45,767 bases of DNA. It comes from Mesaphorura yosii. Lineage: Eukaryota; Arthropoda; Collembola; Poduromorpha; Tullbergiidae. A model generated the notes under the pieces. That model was not told where the DNA came from, searched no databases, and was given only the letters and a program-made list of their open reading frames with translations. Positions 19,501 to 34,500 of this stretch are shown here, piece by piece. Both the position numbers and the translations under genes were made by a program. The DNA is taken from the NCBI GenBank assembly GCA_009869945.1, contig WIXG01000505.1, positions 1 through 45,767 on the forward strand, read 5' to 3'. Every line of letters begins with the position of its first letter. Positions within the stretch are counted from its first letter, which is position 1.

Positions 19501-22500
19501 CTGTGAATTGTGAATGCTCAAGCAGCTTAGCTTAGTGAGATCACTGTACCAAGATTTTTCTCCAGGAAATAATAAAGTGTAATGAAAATATGAGCACAGC
19601 ACGAGCGATTGGGCGCGCGCGTGTAACCTGCGAAAAGTTGTGAAAAATAGATTGGATCTTCGGGACCAAAATTAAGGCCAATGAAGCGAGGCGAAGACCA
19701 GGCACAGGCACGTGAGGCTCAACTTGACTTCGGCCTCGAATTGGTTAAACCCCAAGAATTTCGAGTTTTGGGAATGTTTTTGGACAATTTTCGGTGAAAT
19801 GAGTGAAAATTGAGTCCAAGTCGCAGAAAATATGAATAATGCGCCTGAGTCGAGGCCGTGACGCTGCATCCGAATCCAATAAACATAATTTTATGTCTCG
19901 GGAAGCAAGCGGCATTAAAATGTGTCTTTTCATGGCCACATGTAATGCAGATGCAGGCTTCATTTCTAATAATGCCTTCTTCCGGCTGTGTGCATTGCAG
20001 GCGGAGGCCCGGCAAACGTCTATGGCTCCAGTCAGTCCGGCGGATCGCGTCGCAGCGTCAACTGGGCCTCGGCTTCCCAGCAGCAGCAGCGAGTGGCGTG
20101 ATTCCAGAGGCAAGCCGAACTATTCATTATTATTATCACTTACTTACTGGCTAAGAATAAGAATATAAGAACCGAGCGTGAATAAGAAAAACACACGGAC
20201 GCGACGCGTAAACGTAAAAGTAAAAGAAAAGAAGACGAGAAATTATTCGCCTTTTTTTTCTTTCTTTGATGATGCGAATGCGAACGCGAAACGGCGAAAG
20301 CCAGGCGATCTGAAAAGTTGGTGCTTTTTCTTTCCCGTTAATTCACCGACGACTGCACTACATTAAGGCAGTCCGTGAAAGTCTTCGTCGCGTCGCGTCT
20401 TTTTGGCTACTGAATCATAATTCTGGCGTGGCGAGCGATGAGAAGAATGCTGAATGAGAAAATCCATAAAAACTTCAAGAACATGGAAATGAACTTGAAT
20501 TCCTTTCTGGGGCAGGGACGACGCAAGTCGAGTGTGAGTCGAATCTGTGCGTCTGCAAGCCAAGCACAAACAAAGTTGCTGTAACGGCCGTGCTAGAAAG
20601 TAATGACGACCAACTCTCCAGGCCAGGCGTTTTGTCTCCATTGTAAACTTACATTCTGTCGCAGTGCGTTTGCAATTCTCAGAATAGAAACTTCATCTTC
20701 ATCTCGGCTCGGCTCACACTCGTTTGACAAATGTAGCCAAAACTTTTTCATTTGGAGTATTGAAAGGGGAACCGAAAGCAGCGAGCGATTATGCGGTCGG
20801 GTATCATAAAATGCGGCGTACGAATAAAACGCAAACACTTTGAATAGTGAATAGGCCAGACAATGAAGCGTGAAATTTGAAATCGGCGTAACGTTAGCGT
20901 AACAGCAACGACTTCTTTCAAGCAGGAGGAGAAAAAGGAAAGGCAATTCAGGGAGCCTGGAAATTGATATGATTGGAAATTAGATTTTTGCATTCGCCAG
21001 CTGAAATACGCAAACTTCTGCAGGCAAATGGCAAATATAAATATCTTGAACCGTGCCGTCTTCTCATTTTGCTTCTCCAAATAGGAAGAGATATTTTTTC
21101 GTAATGATAATCTGCAAACTTTCTCCAGTTCCTGCCTGCTGAGCTGCTCATTTCTCATTGCTCTAATGTTCGTGTTATTAGCAGATGAGACGTATCACTT
21201 CGTGTATTGTGTATTTGTGTTGCATGATATCATAATCATAATAAACAAAAGCAATCAAACTGGGATTTGCCGAGATGAGTTGAGGTTCATGGCAAGCGTG
21301 ATGCGATCACGCAGGGCAGAGAAAAGTATGCGGAGGATTACTCGGTTAAGCCGTGAGCGTGAGCCATCCGGGCACGGCCACATATTTCCGGGATTTTCAC
21401 AAGACACCTTGAAAAATGATGCATGAGTCTGTCATAGTCCTTTGTCTTGTATCTGCTCACATTCGTTTCGCGTCTCGTATTGATACAGGAAGGAAATTCA
21501 GCGAACGAGGAAGCGACAACTTCGTTCATTGACGCGGCAGCAGCGTCGGGAGCGAGCTGGGGCCAGCGAGCACTCAACTTCTCGAAGTCGAATCAGGTGC
21601 AATTCGACTCGATCGTCGACACCTCAAATCTGAAAATGAATACTTCGTCGCTGGGCTTAATCGACAAGTTCTCAAACAACACCGGGAAAAAAGCGGGGCA
21701 GGCAGACGACGACACAGCGGGGACGCCGCCGTCGTCCGAAGAGCCCAGCCTCGCCAACGCCAAAGATGACTACGACCGCCAGAAGGACCTCGACGACGTG
21801 ATAACGTATCGAGGCATTTATCTGCCCACTCTCACAAACCGCTTCAAGGAAAAGAAGCTCGAGAACGCGTATCAGCGATACGCGTGTCGACAGCGCCAAA
21901 AGTCGCTCGTGATTGTCAACTTCATCGACCTCGTCGTGAAGATCGTGACACTCACGCTGACGCTAACACTCACCCTCCAAAATGACTCGGTCAGTGGAAA
22001 TAAGGATACGGGCATTCAGTGTCAAGATGTTGGCGCAAGCGCGGACGCGGGCGAAGATTGCTCCAGCGACGATGTCGCGAAGAGCTCGGACGACATTTTC
22101 AACCAGCATCCGCAAATAGCCACGGTCATCATCTGGACGGGGGTCGCCGCCGCAGCGAACGTCGTTCTCGGCACACTCGCGTGGTGGAAACGCTTCGCCA
22201 ATTTGTACCTGCACTGGTGCGCCCTTGTTACGTGGGCAATTCTTTTCTCCCAAGGTCCGTCCGTCTCTGCACGGTTTCAATTCCTCAAGTATCGAATTCA
22301 AATGGTGTGCATGATATTAAGGCTTTATTTTTGAATTCAGGCTTCATACGAATAATTATCGGTATCAGCGAACCGCAATCGGTCTTCTGGTACATTCTCT
22401 TCACAATTTTCGTGACGTGAGTGAATTTTAAGTGACAAAGAGCTTGCGACCGTTGTACTGCATTTAACTCCCTTGTAATTTTAACAGTATGACGATGCTT

Positions 22501-25500
22501 CCGATGCCCCTTCGCTGGGGAGCTCTTGCTGCGAGTGTGACGGCCATCGCGCATCTGATCATCTCCATATTTCCATCCATGTACAGCACGGAGCTGGTAA
22601 GTAAAGTATTTAGCAGCCTTCTGCCTATGGGAGTCAGCTCCCGTTGTCAATTCTTTTCTTGCTGATAAAGCAATCTAGCAAGGAGAAGCAAAAGAATTCC
22701 TTTGCCATTACGAAAAATAGTAATAATAATCAAGTGATCTATGGACCAGAGGTCTTGACGTTAATATTCTCAACTAGCTTCCTTTCTCCTTATCGTTTTT
22801 CTCTCCCATTCTTCTCTCCTCCACTTTCTTCACAATTCTGATCAAAGATCCGATACGCCGCGGTGTGGCACAGAAAACGCTGATTCGACATTTGCTGAGC
22901 CTTTTTAACCTTCTTGTCTCTCTTTTCTCTGCTTCTTTTGCGCTGTTCAGTGATATTTATCAGTACTTTCAATCAAGTCGAGTTGGAGTGGGAGCGAAAG
23001 TGTTTAATTCATTCAGGCATGGCACTTTCTTTTGTGGGCCAGAGAATCGTAACGTGAGCGCAATACGTACGCGTACAGCGTAACACTTTCCAAGAAGTCG
23101 AAATCACGTCTGCGTGAAAGAAAAGCCCAAGTCAGTTTTTCTTATTGCAGTAATTAACGAAACAAAAGTGTCCATCTTCTGCTCCTTCTGCTTTGATCAC
23201 CAAAGTCAAAGGAAGAGTAAATTCGATCAATTAAGGCTCATTTCATTGGTTTGTGTCGCAGCCCGAAGGATGCATTGTTCGGATGGTGACTGCGGACGCG
23301 CTCCTGTACACCGGAATCAATTTCAGTGCTCTCTACACGCGCTTCCTCACCGACCGCGGACAGCGGAACGCGTTCCTCGAGACGAGGCGCTACCTTCAAA
23401 TGCACTATCGGACAAAGAAGGAGAACGAGAAACAAGAACGGCTCCTGCTCTCGGGTGAGTTACGACACGACAGGGCTGATTGAATTAAAAGGTCAAAAGC
23501 AAGCGCAATCGTGACAATTAACGCCCAAAATGGAATTTGGCAATGTGTAAGTCAGCAAGTGGCACTGATAATGAGTGGCATGTGCGGGATAAGTGGATCA
23601 CGATGCGCGATTCCCGGACGGAGACAAACACGGGACGCAGAAAGTAGGATAAAAACGGATCGGAGTGCAAAAAATGTACTCTGCGGGCAAAAAAGCAATT
23701 GCAATGCAAACAAAAGCAAGCTCGTTTGCTGTTTTTAGCTTTTACTACACCATTTGGGTGATAAGCAATAAGCAAGTTTCCTGATAGCGACAAAACGAAA
23801 AGCGATAGCAAACGAGGGAAAGGGTTATGATGTTTATGCATCCAGATAATCGTGAGGTATGCACGTGCCGAATGAGTGACCGAGACGGACAATTTGCAAA
23901 TTCGGCGAATTTGACAGCAAAGGGGCAAAAATGCCCAATAACTGCAATGCTCGGCTCGCATTAATTAATTTGAAATTGTTGAATGCTTTTCAGTGTTGCC
24001 GAGTTTCGTCGCGAAGGAACTCGTCGGCGACTTGGCGTCATCGGAAGAGCTCAACAGCGCACAATTCCACAAAATCTATCTTCATCGTTATGAAAATGTG
24101 TCGATACTCTTTGCTGACGTGAAAGGATTCACAGGTTGGTGGGGTCGAACTGCCTTTTATCCATAAAAATTAGGATTTCCTGCATTTACTGAATGCGCAC
24201 ACGTCTCACGTGACTCACATCTTTTGGCCCTTTCAGAGTTGGCATCCTCGTGCTCGCCTCAAGAACTCGTCCGCATCCTGAACGACCTGTTTGGACGTTT
24301 TGATAAACTAGCCAACGTGAGTGTCCAGTCAAACTAAGTTTTAATTTCGAATGATTCAATGCCATGCCGTGCCAAGCTGAAAGCTGTCAGGCTTTTGCAT
24401 TATCATTTATCGTCTATCGTGTACTTCTGCGTACAGAACAGTGGCAGGAGATTTATTATCTCGGCTCCAGTGAGCATGCAAAATCCGGCTGGCTACTGGC
24501 ACGGGCTTCAGTGTCTGCTTTTATTATACCCGTCTTCAGCCTTCAATGCCTTCACACGCGAAATTCCGAGAACCTAAAAACGAGAACGCGCTTGACGCTT
24601 CAGTCTGCTTTGTTTGTTTCGATCCTTATTCCGCCACGATGGGCCAGTAATTAATTCAAACTTTTTGATTTCATTATTCTCCTGCACTAATGAGTCAAGA
24701 GTCGCATGCCACGAGCTGTATTTCAGGACAGGATTTGTTCTCCCGTGTATGATTTTATTATCCCGTTGGCTTGATTTGGCTGGCAGCTTGAAGCTGCTGG
24801 CCATTTGACTTGGCAGCTGCAACACATTTTAACTTTGACTTTTGCGGATTTTGACGAAGACGAAGATGTATACAGCGACTCATGTATCTCTTTGTTCCAG
24901 GAAACAAACTGTTTGCGTATCAAATTACTTGGGGACTGTTATTACTGCGTTTCTGGGCTGCCGGAGACGCGGACCGACCACGCGATGTGCACCGTCGAGC
25001 TGGGGCTCCACATGATACGCGCCATTCGCTTCGTTCGACAAAATAAACAAGTAAGTTTTGTCTTTTTGCCATGCACCGCCATGCCCGTGTGCCGTGTTTG
25101 TCAAGAAAGGGAATTTTCCAGAAGAAAACCGAGCCCCGAATCGTTAGGAGAGGAAATGACCAGTCAAGAGGGTCTCCATTTTTGTTTACTCCACTTTTCT
25201 TTTTCCTTCAAGTTTCCAAACTCCTTCGCTTTCGCCTTTTTGATTCCAATGAGACGTAAACTCAAACGTTTCTGTAAAAAGCAATCTTTTTTCTTTGCTA
25301 AAGCAAAAGCTTTGCCTAAACCTTGACTTTGATCTACGAAGTTTAGTTTGAGGTTTGAACCGCCAACCCAAGCCGAGTCAGTTAGGCGGAATGCGGTTAG
25401 CTTTTTTCATGGTTCCTGAATTGCAGGTGAACCTCGACATGCGGATCGGAATCCACTCGGGCAGCGTTCTGTGCGGTGTGCTCGGGCTGAGGAAGCTGAC

Positions 25501-28500
25501 GTTTGACATCTGGAGCCACGACGTGAACATTGCCAATCACATGGAAGCGGGCGGAGTGCCAGGGTGAGTCAAAATGGCGAAATTAGCGACAGCGACTTCT
25601 AAATGAGCTTTTAATCTGACGCAATGCTTATTTGTTCAGCCGTGTCCACATTTCGCACGCGACGCTGAGGTCCCTGCGCAACGTGTACGAGGTTGAGCCC
25701 GGATTCGGCCAGACGCGCGACGGCTTCCTGAAAGTAAGTGCCGATTTGTTTGCATGTTTACTACTATTTACTGTCTTTACTGCTGAATTCCAAGAACCCG
25801 GACTAAACTTCGCGTTCTGATTACGAGCGCAGCCTTAGCGTAGTAGAGCCAAGTCATGTCACTTAATGGTGCGAGTGAGACCATTACGAGACGAGGCTCA
25901 CTATTCACTCGTCCCGTGAAAGAACACAAAGAGAACACGCAATGAAAGAAATTCTTTCATTTTTATGACTCTGCCCTGCCGTTCTTGCATCCGCGCGAGA
26001 GGATTATTTAGACAGTTGCTGACAGTCTCTTTCTAAATGACGTCGTTTTAAAATAGAAACAACATAACGGCAATGGTCTGCTTTATTCCTAATTTAGAAC
26101 GCACTGCACGAATAACGGCAGCGTGGCAATGACAAAATGGCGTAGCGTAACGCGCCGTGCCGTGCTGATTACTTTCGTTACACATCTGTGCACTTTTATA
26201 TTTGGATATTTGGATTCCTCACTAATCTAATAACATGGCGGTGGCGTGGCATGCTTTCTAAGCCAAGAGGGGCTTTAATCCGGCAAGGCGCCGTGTTCCG
26301 TGTGCCGCGTGCGGCTTGTTTCATAATTAGGCCAGGTTGAATGGTTTACGGTAATTTTCCTCGCTGTTTTCTTTCCATTTCTTTGCTATTTCGCAGTTTA
26401 GATAAACTTTTACGTACTACTGCCCTCTTCCAATGAGACGAAGGTAAATCGAATTTGAGTGCACACGCCACACGCGGGCAATTCTTTGGTCCAAATCCAG
26501 TTTCTGAACCTACCGACTCGTAAAACGTGTAGAAAAAGTTGAGATTGACAGCTAGGTTCCTGAAAAGTGCTCGCGCTAGTCTTTGAAGGAAACTTTCCAA
26601 GTACCAAGTTCCAAGTTTCAATGGTTGAGCAACAGCAATAATCCTTCCATTGAGGCCGAAGTTCCAAAGTTGTTGGCTGTTGAGGTTGAGGAGAGACGGG
26701 TATGGCCGTAAAAGGAGAAGGACAAGGTTAAGTTCCTCCAGACTCGCAAGCAGTAGGCAGTTTGGTTGTAAATGAAGAAAGTTGAGAAGGCACCATCGCC
26801 ACTGTCACCGTCGCCACCAGGCCGCCACTGTAAAAGCATTACCGTGCATTTAATGCCAATGAGGAGAAAGAAGAGAACTCGATGATCCAAAGTTCTTGTT
26901 CTTCCTTCTCTTCTCGTACGTACGCTAAAAGTAATGCGGCAATATAAAATAGTTTATGGAAGTGCCACAACGTGCTTTCTTGTTTCTTGCACTTTCTTTT
27001 CTACGTTGGTTGCTTTAAATTTAAACGATTTTCAGTATTTCAGCCAGTTAAAAACTAATTCTTAAGCCTTGATTACTTGAATGTACTTGAATTGGACCTT
27101 TTGGGCTACGTGGAACTTTGTCTGAGCTGAGTCACGTGAAAAAGCACGCCGCGCCTAGTCGCCATTTATTTCCAAGACCGATTGGCTTGCTTGGACAAGA
27201 GAAATTGGGTCTGAGGACATTAGCATCGGCAATCAAAGTCGGTTGAGAACTTTTATGGCTTTTAATTTCTTGTACTTGGTTTGTTTCTGGTGAAACAGCC
27301 CATCTCGTTTGTGAGTTCTTGTGCCGTGTGTATAAAATGGGAATTGCCAGGCAAGAAGACTGTGGAATGTCTCCTTCTCCTTTGCGGCGAGGTTCCGTTG
27401 TGGAATCAATACGCTCGCGTCTCGCTTGCTTCGTTTAGCCTTCCAGTTCAGTGGCTGAGACGCTCTGGCTAAATTCGATGAGATTCTTCTGCAAATAAAA
27501 CCACGATAAATAGAAGAGGTTTGACATGTCCACTGGCCGACCCGGAAAGGAAATGAAACTCGAGTCCTGCCAAACGGCAGGCAGGCCATACGGGATGCGA
27601 ACTGGCCTGGGAAGAAACTGTAGACTAACAAGTCGCAGAATGGTCCCATAAACTACAATTTGTAACTTTTTATTTGCACGCGCATGCTGAGGAGGTAGCA
27701 GAAATAAAAATCTGTCTTTATAGTTTATTTTACTGCCTGGAGAATCGAACGCAAACTGCCACGCTACAACAAATCGTCTGACCTTGGCTCTTTACTTATG
27801 GCAATGTTCTTATGTTGTTTGTCTTGCTTTGACTTGCAGGAGCACAAAGTGGAAACCTTCCTCATCAAGCGGGATGAGCCCATGCGGCCGCGGCGGAAGG
27901 ACCGTGGCCGAATTCCGCAGTCGCTCTCCTCAACAACGTCGGCCTTCTCCAACAATTACGGCCACAAAGCATCTCGCACTCCAAATCTCATTCTTAATGC
28001 GGGGTTGCTCGCGTCGGCGTTGACGAGCCTGAACGAGCTGGACCGTCATCAGGAGCAGCAGCAGCGTCGGCAGGAGCTGAGCAGCATGCATCGGGACAGC
28101 CGGTCAAGCGAACTGAGCCAGTCCGAAGAGACGACGGGCAACAGCCACAGTCACAACCACAGCGTAAGTGCATTGAAAAACAGTCCCTAGTTGTATTTTC
28201 ATTGATTCAAGACCAGAACGTGATTTAATGAGTGGAACGGGCCCTGACAAGGCCAAGGACAAAGCAGAAGGCGGAATGGCGTGCGCATCAGATGTCAGCC
28301 ACTTCCTTTGCCTAAAAGACTCGTACCCCGTACCAGACTGTAACATCGTCGTAGTAAAACTAATTTTAGCTCATGTCGAACATGAGCATGTTTTGTGGAA
28401 CAATGGGACGAGAAAGACAAGAGTAATCGTTCTCCTCGTAGTCGTAGTGGCTCGACTGAAAAACAGAACGCCGAAGATATAAAAGCACTGGACCAAGTTG

Positions 28501-31500
28501 TCGTGATTAAGCGATTCATTCTTTTCCTTTGGCATGCATGCATGCGAGTCAGACTCTTGTCTTGCTACTTGCAACTAACTCGAACGCGAAGTCGACACAC
28601 TCAAACTGTCTCGGGCTTCTGACACACCGCCTGCGCCTTGCGCTGCGCTGTCCGAATATGCTTGTAAGGCCATTACGATTAAATTGCACTCTACGGCCAA
28701 ATCAATGCATGGGACAAGAAAAGAAAAGACCGGCACGGGCACGACCAGACTGGACCAACTTTCTCGATTGTCTCAGTCCAAGAGGAAAGTTTTTGCAAAA
28801 CTTTCTTTGCCCAGCCCGACTCTGGCCGTAATAAGCAGCAAAATAGCATTATTGAATTGTTCAAAAGTCGCTATTCAGAGATTTCTCAATTGTATCGACA
28901 TATGTGACATGAAACCAAATGTTTTTGTCAATTCCAACATGTATCCGTCACCTGCGCATTAAAATCCATTAGCTAATGCACACAGTTCATCTCCAGACTG
29001 AATTGACTGAATTCCACCTTGACAAATGAACGTCTGTCATTTGCAGAGCATGGATTTGGGCCAGAACGAAACAGGGAATGGAGCCGCGTCCTCCGAGTAC
29101 GACGGGACAAACACGTCCTCGCGATCGGTTCTCTGGAGCACGGCGGCGGAGTTGGATGGAACCGACTACTTGATGGACCACTGCATTGAGATTGACTCAA
29201 ATCGGCGGATGAGAGACCAATATATCAACCCCATGCAACTCACGTTTAAGGACGCTCAGCTCGAGACAGATGTGAGTGAAAAGTCAATACAAATTCGAGA
29301 CTGACAGATAAAGTACGGCCGACTACAATGCAATACGCTAATGCGCTATTCGCTATTTGACTGTAGTTTTGTCAGCTGAAGGAAGACACGTTCAAGTCCA
29401 ACGTTCTCTGCGTCTTTGTCGTCTGGTTTTTCATGGCCGCCTGTCTGGCCATCATGACTCCGCCGTAAGTGGCCAAATCGGCTCGCCAAACGCATGCAAA
29501 TTGGCTAAAATTAATCGATTAAGGTAGATTTGATTCGATTTTTTTAATTCCAGGGTCCCGATTCTCATCACGACGCTAAGTGCAGCATCCATCATTCTGA
29601 CGTGCTGTCTAATTTTAGTCATGGCAAATGAATTTCCGATATTTCCACGAAAGTTTAAAGAATTCGCGTCAGCGCTCAGTCGGCGACGAAAAGACCGCAC
29701 AGCTTTCATCGTCTTTATTATCGCAACTTTGGTCGTCACGACGGGTCTCAACGTGGTAAGTCCGGAACAATGAATTTTCCAATTCAAATCACTTTGACCT
29801 GTGGAAGAATTGAAAGCATACAATAATAATGAATCAAGTCAACGCGATTTATGATTTATGCATGTTGAGTGTTTGAAAGGTAAAAGTCTTCAAAGTAGGA
29901 CTTGGGATTTTAATTAGGTTATAATTTTCAACGAATAAAATAATCCTTTGTTTTAAGCTCTTTATTATCGCCGATGTTGTGCCATTTTGAGCGACGTCTT
30001 GTTTCCTTTCTGTTCTTTCAGCTAAGTTTTGATTCATCGAGCGACGGTGCCTTGCGAAGGTTAGACGTACACAATTTAGTATTGCAGAAGACAATGGCTG
30101 ACGACTTCATGGAAACTTCGTCAGAAGATGAAGACCATTTACACTCGTCACAGCGCCAAATTCTTGCTAATCGATCAGGTACAGTAAAACTTAAGTTCTT
30201 GCCCTTGCTCATCGAGTCGGATTATTCAGCAGTTGCCTTCCAAACACAAGGATAAATTGTGGATAGCAAATTACTAAATGCCCTCATGTTTTGTGCAGCA
30301 GTCCAGAATCATCACGACTCCGACTCGGATATCGATTACGTCTACCAAAATGATGGCCCAGGCACGGCAGCAGACAATAACAAAATCTCAGCAATAAAAT
30401 CGTCACAGCCGGTCTGGAATGCGAGAAATTTGTTGGCCCTTGCAGAACCACCAATAATGCTCAACCCCCACCGTCTTCATTCCCTGTTCCCGTTCCCATT
30501 TCGGAATCATCACCAAACGCAGGCACAGGAAAGTCGAAGAAGTGCGCGCGGCAAACGAAGCACTTCGCTTTACAGCAGCCCAAGCCAAAACTCCAAAGTG
30601 GTTGCTTCCCAGGAGGCTAAAGCCCAAAGTTGGGTCAATTCTTCATCTTCCGGAACATTTCATCCTGAGAGCAGAAGCACAAATCAAGAATTCCCAACAG
30701 AAAATCATTACCATAAAGTAAAAATGAAGCCAGGCAGAGCTACCGAAAATGCAGTGCAACAAAATTTCAATGCGGGTTCTTCTCATCAGAAGCGAGCGTT
30801 CAGTGCGAAGAACGTCGGTGAAATGAATTCGAGTCCCTACAGAACATCTCGAGTACATTCCTACGAACACGAATACGAACCTATGAGTGGCATAAATAAT
30901 GCCAATTTACACACCGGCAGCAGTGATAATGAGTTTTCGCGATACATTTCCACTATTTTGCCTCCACATTTCGCAGCAGCCCCCACGACTTTCTTCATTC
31001 CAAGCCCAAGACGTCGAATGAGAACAAAAGCCACAGCCACACCGACGATTCCCTTCACTGAGCTCGTAAACTCGTTCTATAATGAGAACGCTCGTAAAAC
31101 AAAAGTTCCAACATCGTATCCGTCGAGTGGAGCTCTGCCGCATTGGGCTGGTATAAGCCATGATTATCGTAGTGATCAAGCAAGTCCCCAGAGACCTTTC
31201 ACGCGGGCGCACACGCCAAATAACCGAAAGTTTCTCAATTCGGCGTTGGGCGATCAAAACAGCGTGAATTATGTGTCAAATCCCGAAACGACGACTGAAA
31301 CCGATCAGAATTACGTCGATACGACTCCGATCAGTGCTGACACGAGTTCAGAATTGCAGCCACAGCCTCGTGACTCGGACTCGGAGACGGACAACCTCCC
31401 GACCGCAAGCACGGACTGCCCAGACGGGCCGCACTACGTCGTTTACACGTGGATCCTGTGCATGGTGTCGCTGGCAGCTTTCCTCAAGCTCTACTTTCTC

Positions 31501-34500
31501 GTGAAGGCCTCCATTGTTCTCATTCTCGCCGCGACGTACACAATTCTGATTTTCATTCCGTTTGCGAACCTGTTTAAAAGCAATGAAAGTGTAGTTCCGG
31601 GTGCAGGTGCGGATGATACCCATGGCGGGTTCGACATTGCTGCGTTCAGAGTCGCACCAGATGCGAGCGACATGAAGAGGTACGTGAAATGTGACAGGTG
31701 CATAATAAATTGTGTGTATTACCGAGCAAGCAAGCACTGAGGCTCCGGAATTCCAAGAGCAAGGAGGCTGATCCACTTGGTCTTCCAATAATACGTTACA
31801 AGGAAACGGAATTCGCATTCGCACAAAGGAATGCGAAGACCAGGATAAAGATTTCCTTTTCAGACATTAAATTACAGATTCCACATTTATCCTCTCAAGC
31901 ATCGCACTCGGATATTGCGTTTTACTCCATGGCCTGGCCTGCCCCGTGGCTCGAATAAATCACCATCACGTTTTTAAGTTCGAGGTCCGTTCGCAACATA
32001 CGCCGTACTCGTGCAACGAAAAAGTTGCAAACGTGCTGTGCTGCAGAGTCGGAATTTTCCTCTGCAAAGTTTAGCCAGCCTACCGGCCCGGTCAAAAGTT
32101 CCTACTAATAAACTCTTTATCCCTTTCAAATCCTGGGCTGAGCCAAAAGAGTCGTTAGACGTCGTGGCAGATGGACTAATTTTATGAAACACGCTGAGGC
32201 TTGCTAAATACTGAGTTAAATGACGGCGCTGATGCGCAATTTCGATCTGAAAGGCTTCCAGCTGCGAACTTGCTCCATTTCACACATTTTATTGCGTCCT
32301 CCGACTTTCATTACGTCCATTACGCCTATTTTTCTTTCCGTTCGCAGCAGCATCGAGATCTCACCCCAAATCCAGCTCCTGCTGCTGATCCTCCTCTTCG
32401 TGTACGTTGTCGTGTACCACTCGCGCCTCGTAGAGGTCACCTCACGCCTGGACTTTCTCTGGAAGAAGCAGGCCGAGCGGGAGCTAGCCGACATGAACGA
32501 AGTCCGCCAGTACAACTCGCAGCTCCTCAGGAACATTCTGCCCGATCACGTCGCAATGCACTTTCTAATGTGCGAAGAACGAAAACTTGACGTGAGTTAT
32601 TGAATCAGCCTTTCTCACGTTTGCTGGAGCGTCAGAAACTTATTTTATGGTTGCGTTGCAGGAACTTTACTCGCAGGCTTGGGATAAAGTCGGCGTCATG
32701 TTTGCGAGCATCCCGAAATTCATAGATTTCTATTCGGAGGACGTGAACAAAGGAATCGAGTGCATTAGACTCCTAAATGAGATCGTGGGTAAGTTTTAAA
32801 TCCACTCCAGCCGGATTCCACTATTCCACATTGCAGCTTATCCCCAGCGTACATCATCGTGACATTCATATCTCCATCCTAAACTTGAATCGTACTTTAT
32901 TAGCTTGTCCTGAGCAGGAACTAAATGTTACCAGCTCGTCCAGTAACCAGTCTTCGCCCGTTATTCCTTGTCTTGCAAACTTTTTAGTATTCTTTGCACA
33001 TTATCCGAACAGAAAAGAAAAAATTGTGAAAAGTAGGAACTCCGATTTCTCCGAGACTACTTTCGCTCGCGCTTTCTCCATTACAATAATTCTGTTTCGC
33101 GTGTCTATCCCTTTCCTTCTGGAGTGTAGTTTTCAACCCGTACGAGTTTGGAATTGCTGAGCACGGCACGCGGCCAGCGAGACGACTCTGAGCACAATTG
33201 AAAATACGAAACACAGTATCCAAGGCACATTATCAAAAGAATGTTCACTGATTGTGCCGTATTTCTTTTTCCCGCAGTTGATTTCGACGAACTTCTCGAC
33301 GAGAAGCGGTTCGGAAGCATTGAGAAGATTAAGACGGTGGCGAGTACGTACATGGCGTGCTCCGGCCTGAATCCGAGTCAGGTAATGCAGAATCGGGCAT
33401 AGTTTCGTTTGTCTTTCATAAATGCATTGCAGTTTCATGTGATCAATGAGCGAATGCCAATTTCCTTGTATGCTTTCTTGTTCTCTTCGTGTAGGACGAG
33501 AAAAACAGCCACCAGAATCTGTGTACGCTCGTCGACTTTGCGCTGGAGATGAAGGAAAAGTTGGAGGAACTCAATCGGCATGCCTTCAACAACTTTAAAC
33601 TCCGAATCGGTATGCAATGAACAATCTTCGCATAACTTCTTACATAAGTTTGAAATACCTTTCATTCCGTGGGCTCGGGCCATTGTTTCTCTGAAATAAC
33701 TTTTCACTCTATTATGTGCAGCATCATCATTTCATTACATTTCGAACATATTTTACTTACTTTCTCTAGCGTTTCCAATTTCAAATGCGTTTCGTAGCGA
33801 TAAATCATGGCGAGGCAAGAAAGACGCCTGCTGACTACTGACTTGATAAAACCTGAGGAATTTAATAACAGTAGCGACGCCCACATGAAAACGCCTTAAA
33901 TCACTCACTCAGAGAAAGAAAATGCAGATTTCGACCGACCGACCGCCTTGACCTTCATGTCATAAATCTTCCTGGGCACTGGGCACTGACTTGACTTGTG
34001 AAATTAAAATCAATCGGCCAAATCTTACGGATTACACATTTCATTTAACCACCGCTGAACTGCGAAGGAGGCAGCGGAGATTTGGCCAGGCACGACTGGA
34101 CTGGCGAATGGTTTTCCGTCTCAGAATAATAATGACGATGTCTGATCATGACGGCAGCGGCGGCGGTGGCCGGAAAGACGACACATTTATTTTCCATTTT
34201 CCAGCACGCGTTGAAGCTTCGAAGCGCCGACGTGTCTTTTTATGTATGATGGAGAAATATTTTACGCTGCTAAGAAAAGAAATCGCGCGTGGCGAGAATG
34301 AAACCTGCGAAAACGGCCGGACAAGAATAAGAATTTCGGAAGCAGGAGCTCTTTGTTTAGCTCAGGAAGGAATGTCCTTGCTTTCGCTGGCCTGGCCTAT
34401 GCGATAAATGCGAGTGCCCTTGCAAGGGAGAAAGCGAGAGAGCACAATGAGGAATCAATAAGCTCCTTTACTGGCTTTTACCAGACGCAATCCTCTCTTT

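Noticed and set aside
20001..20100. Alternative frame of the small cyclase exon reading [18 protein letters not shown]
   Set aside because: Looks protein-like, but its phase does not fit the only credible upstream exon, and the frame with the AC8-like calmodulin motif fits both neighbours.
21940..21985. Repeated Leu-Thr codons (LTLTLTLTL) as a possible microsatellite insertion
   Set aside because: Sits in the first membrane span of the cyclase where vertebrate AC8 is also Leu-rich; ordinary coding sequence.
31348..31824. 158-codon minus-strand frame opposite the long cyclase exon
   Set aside because: Antisense of a verified coding exon, with no independent features.
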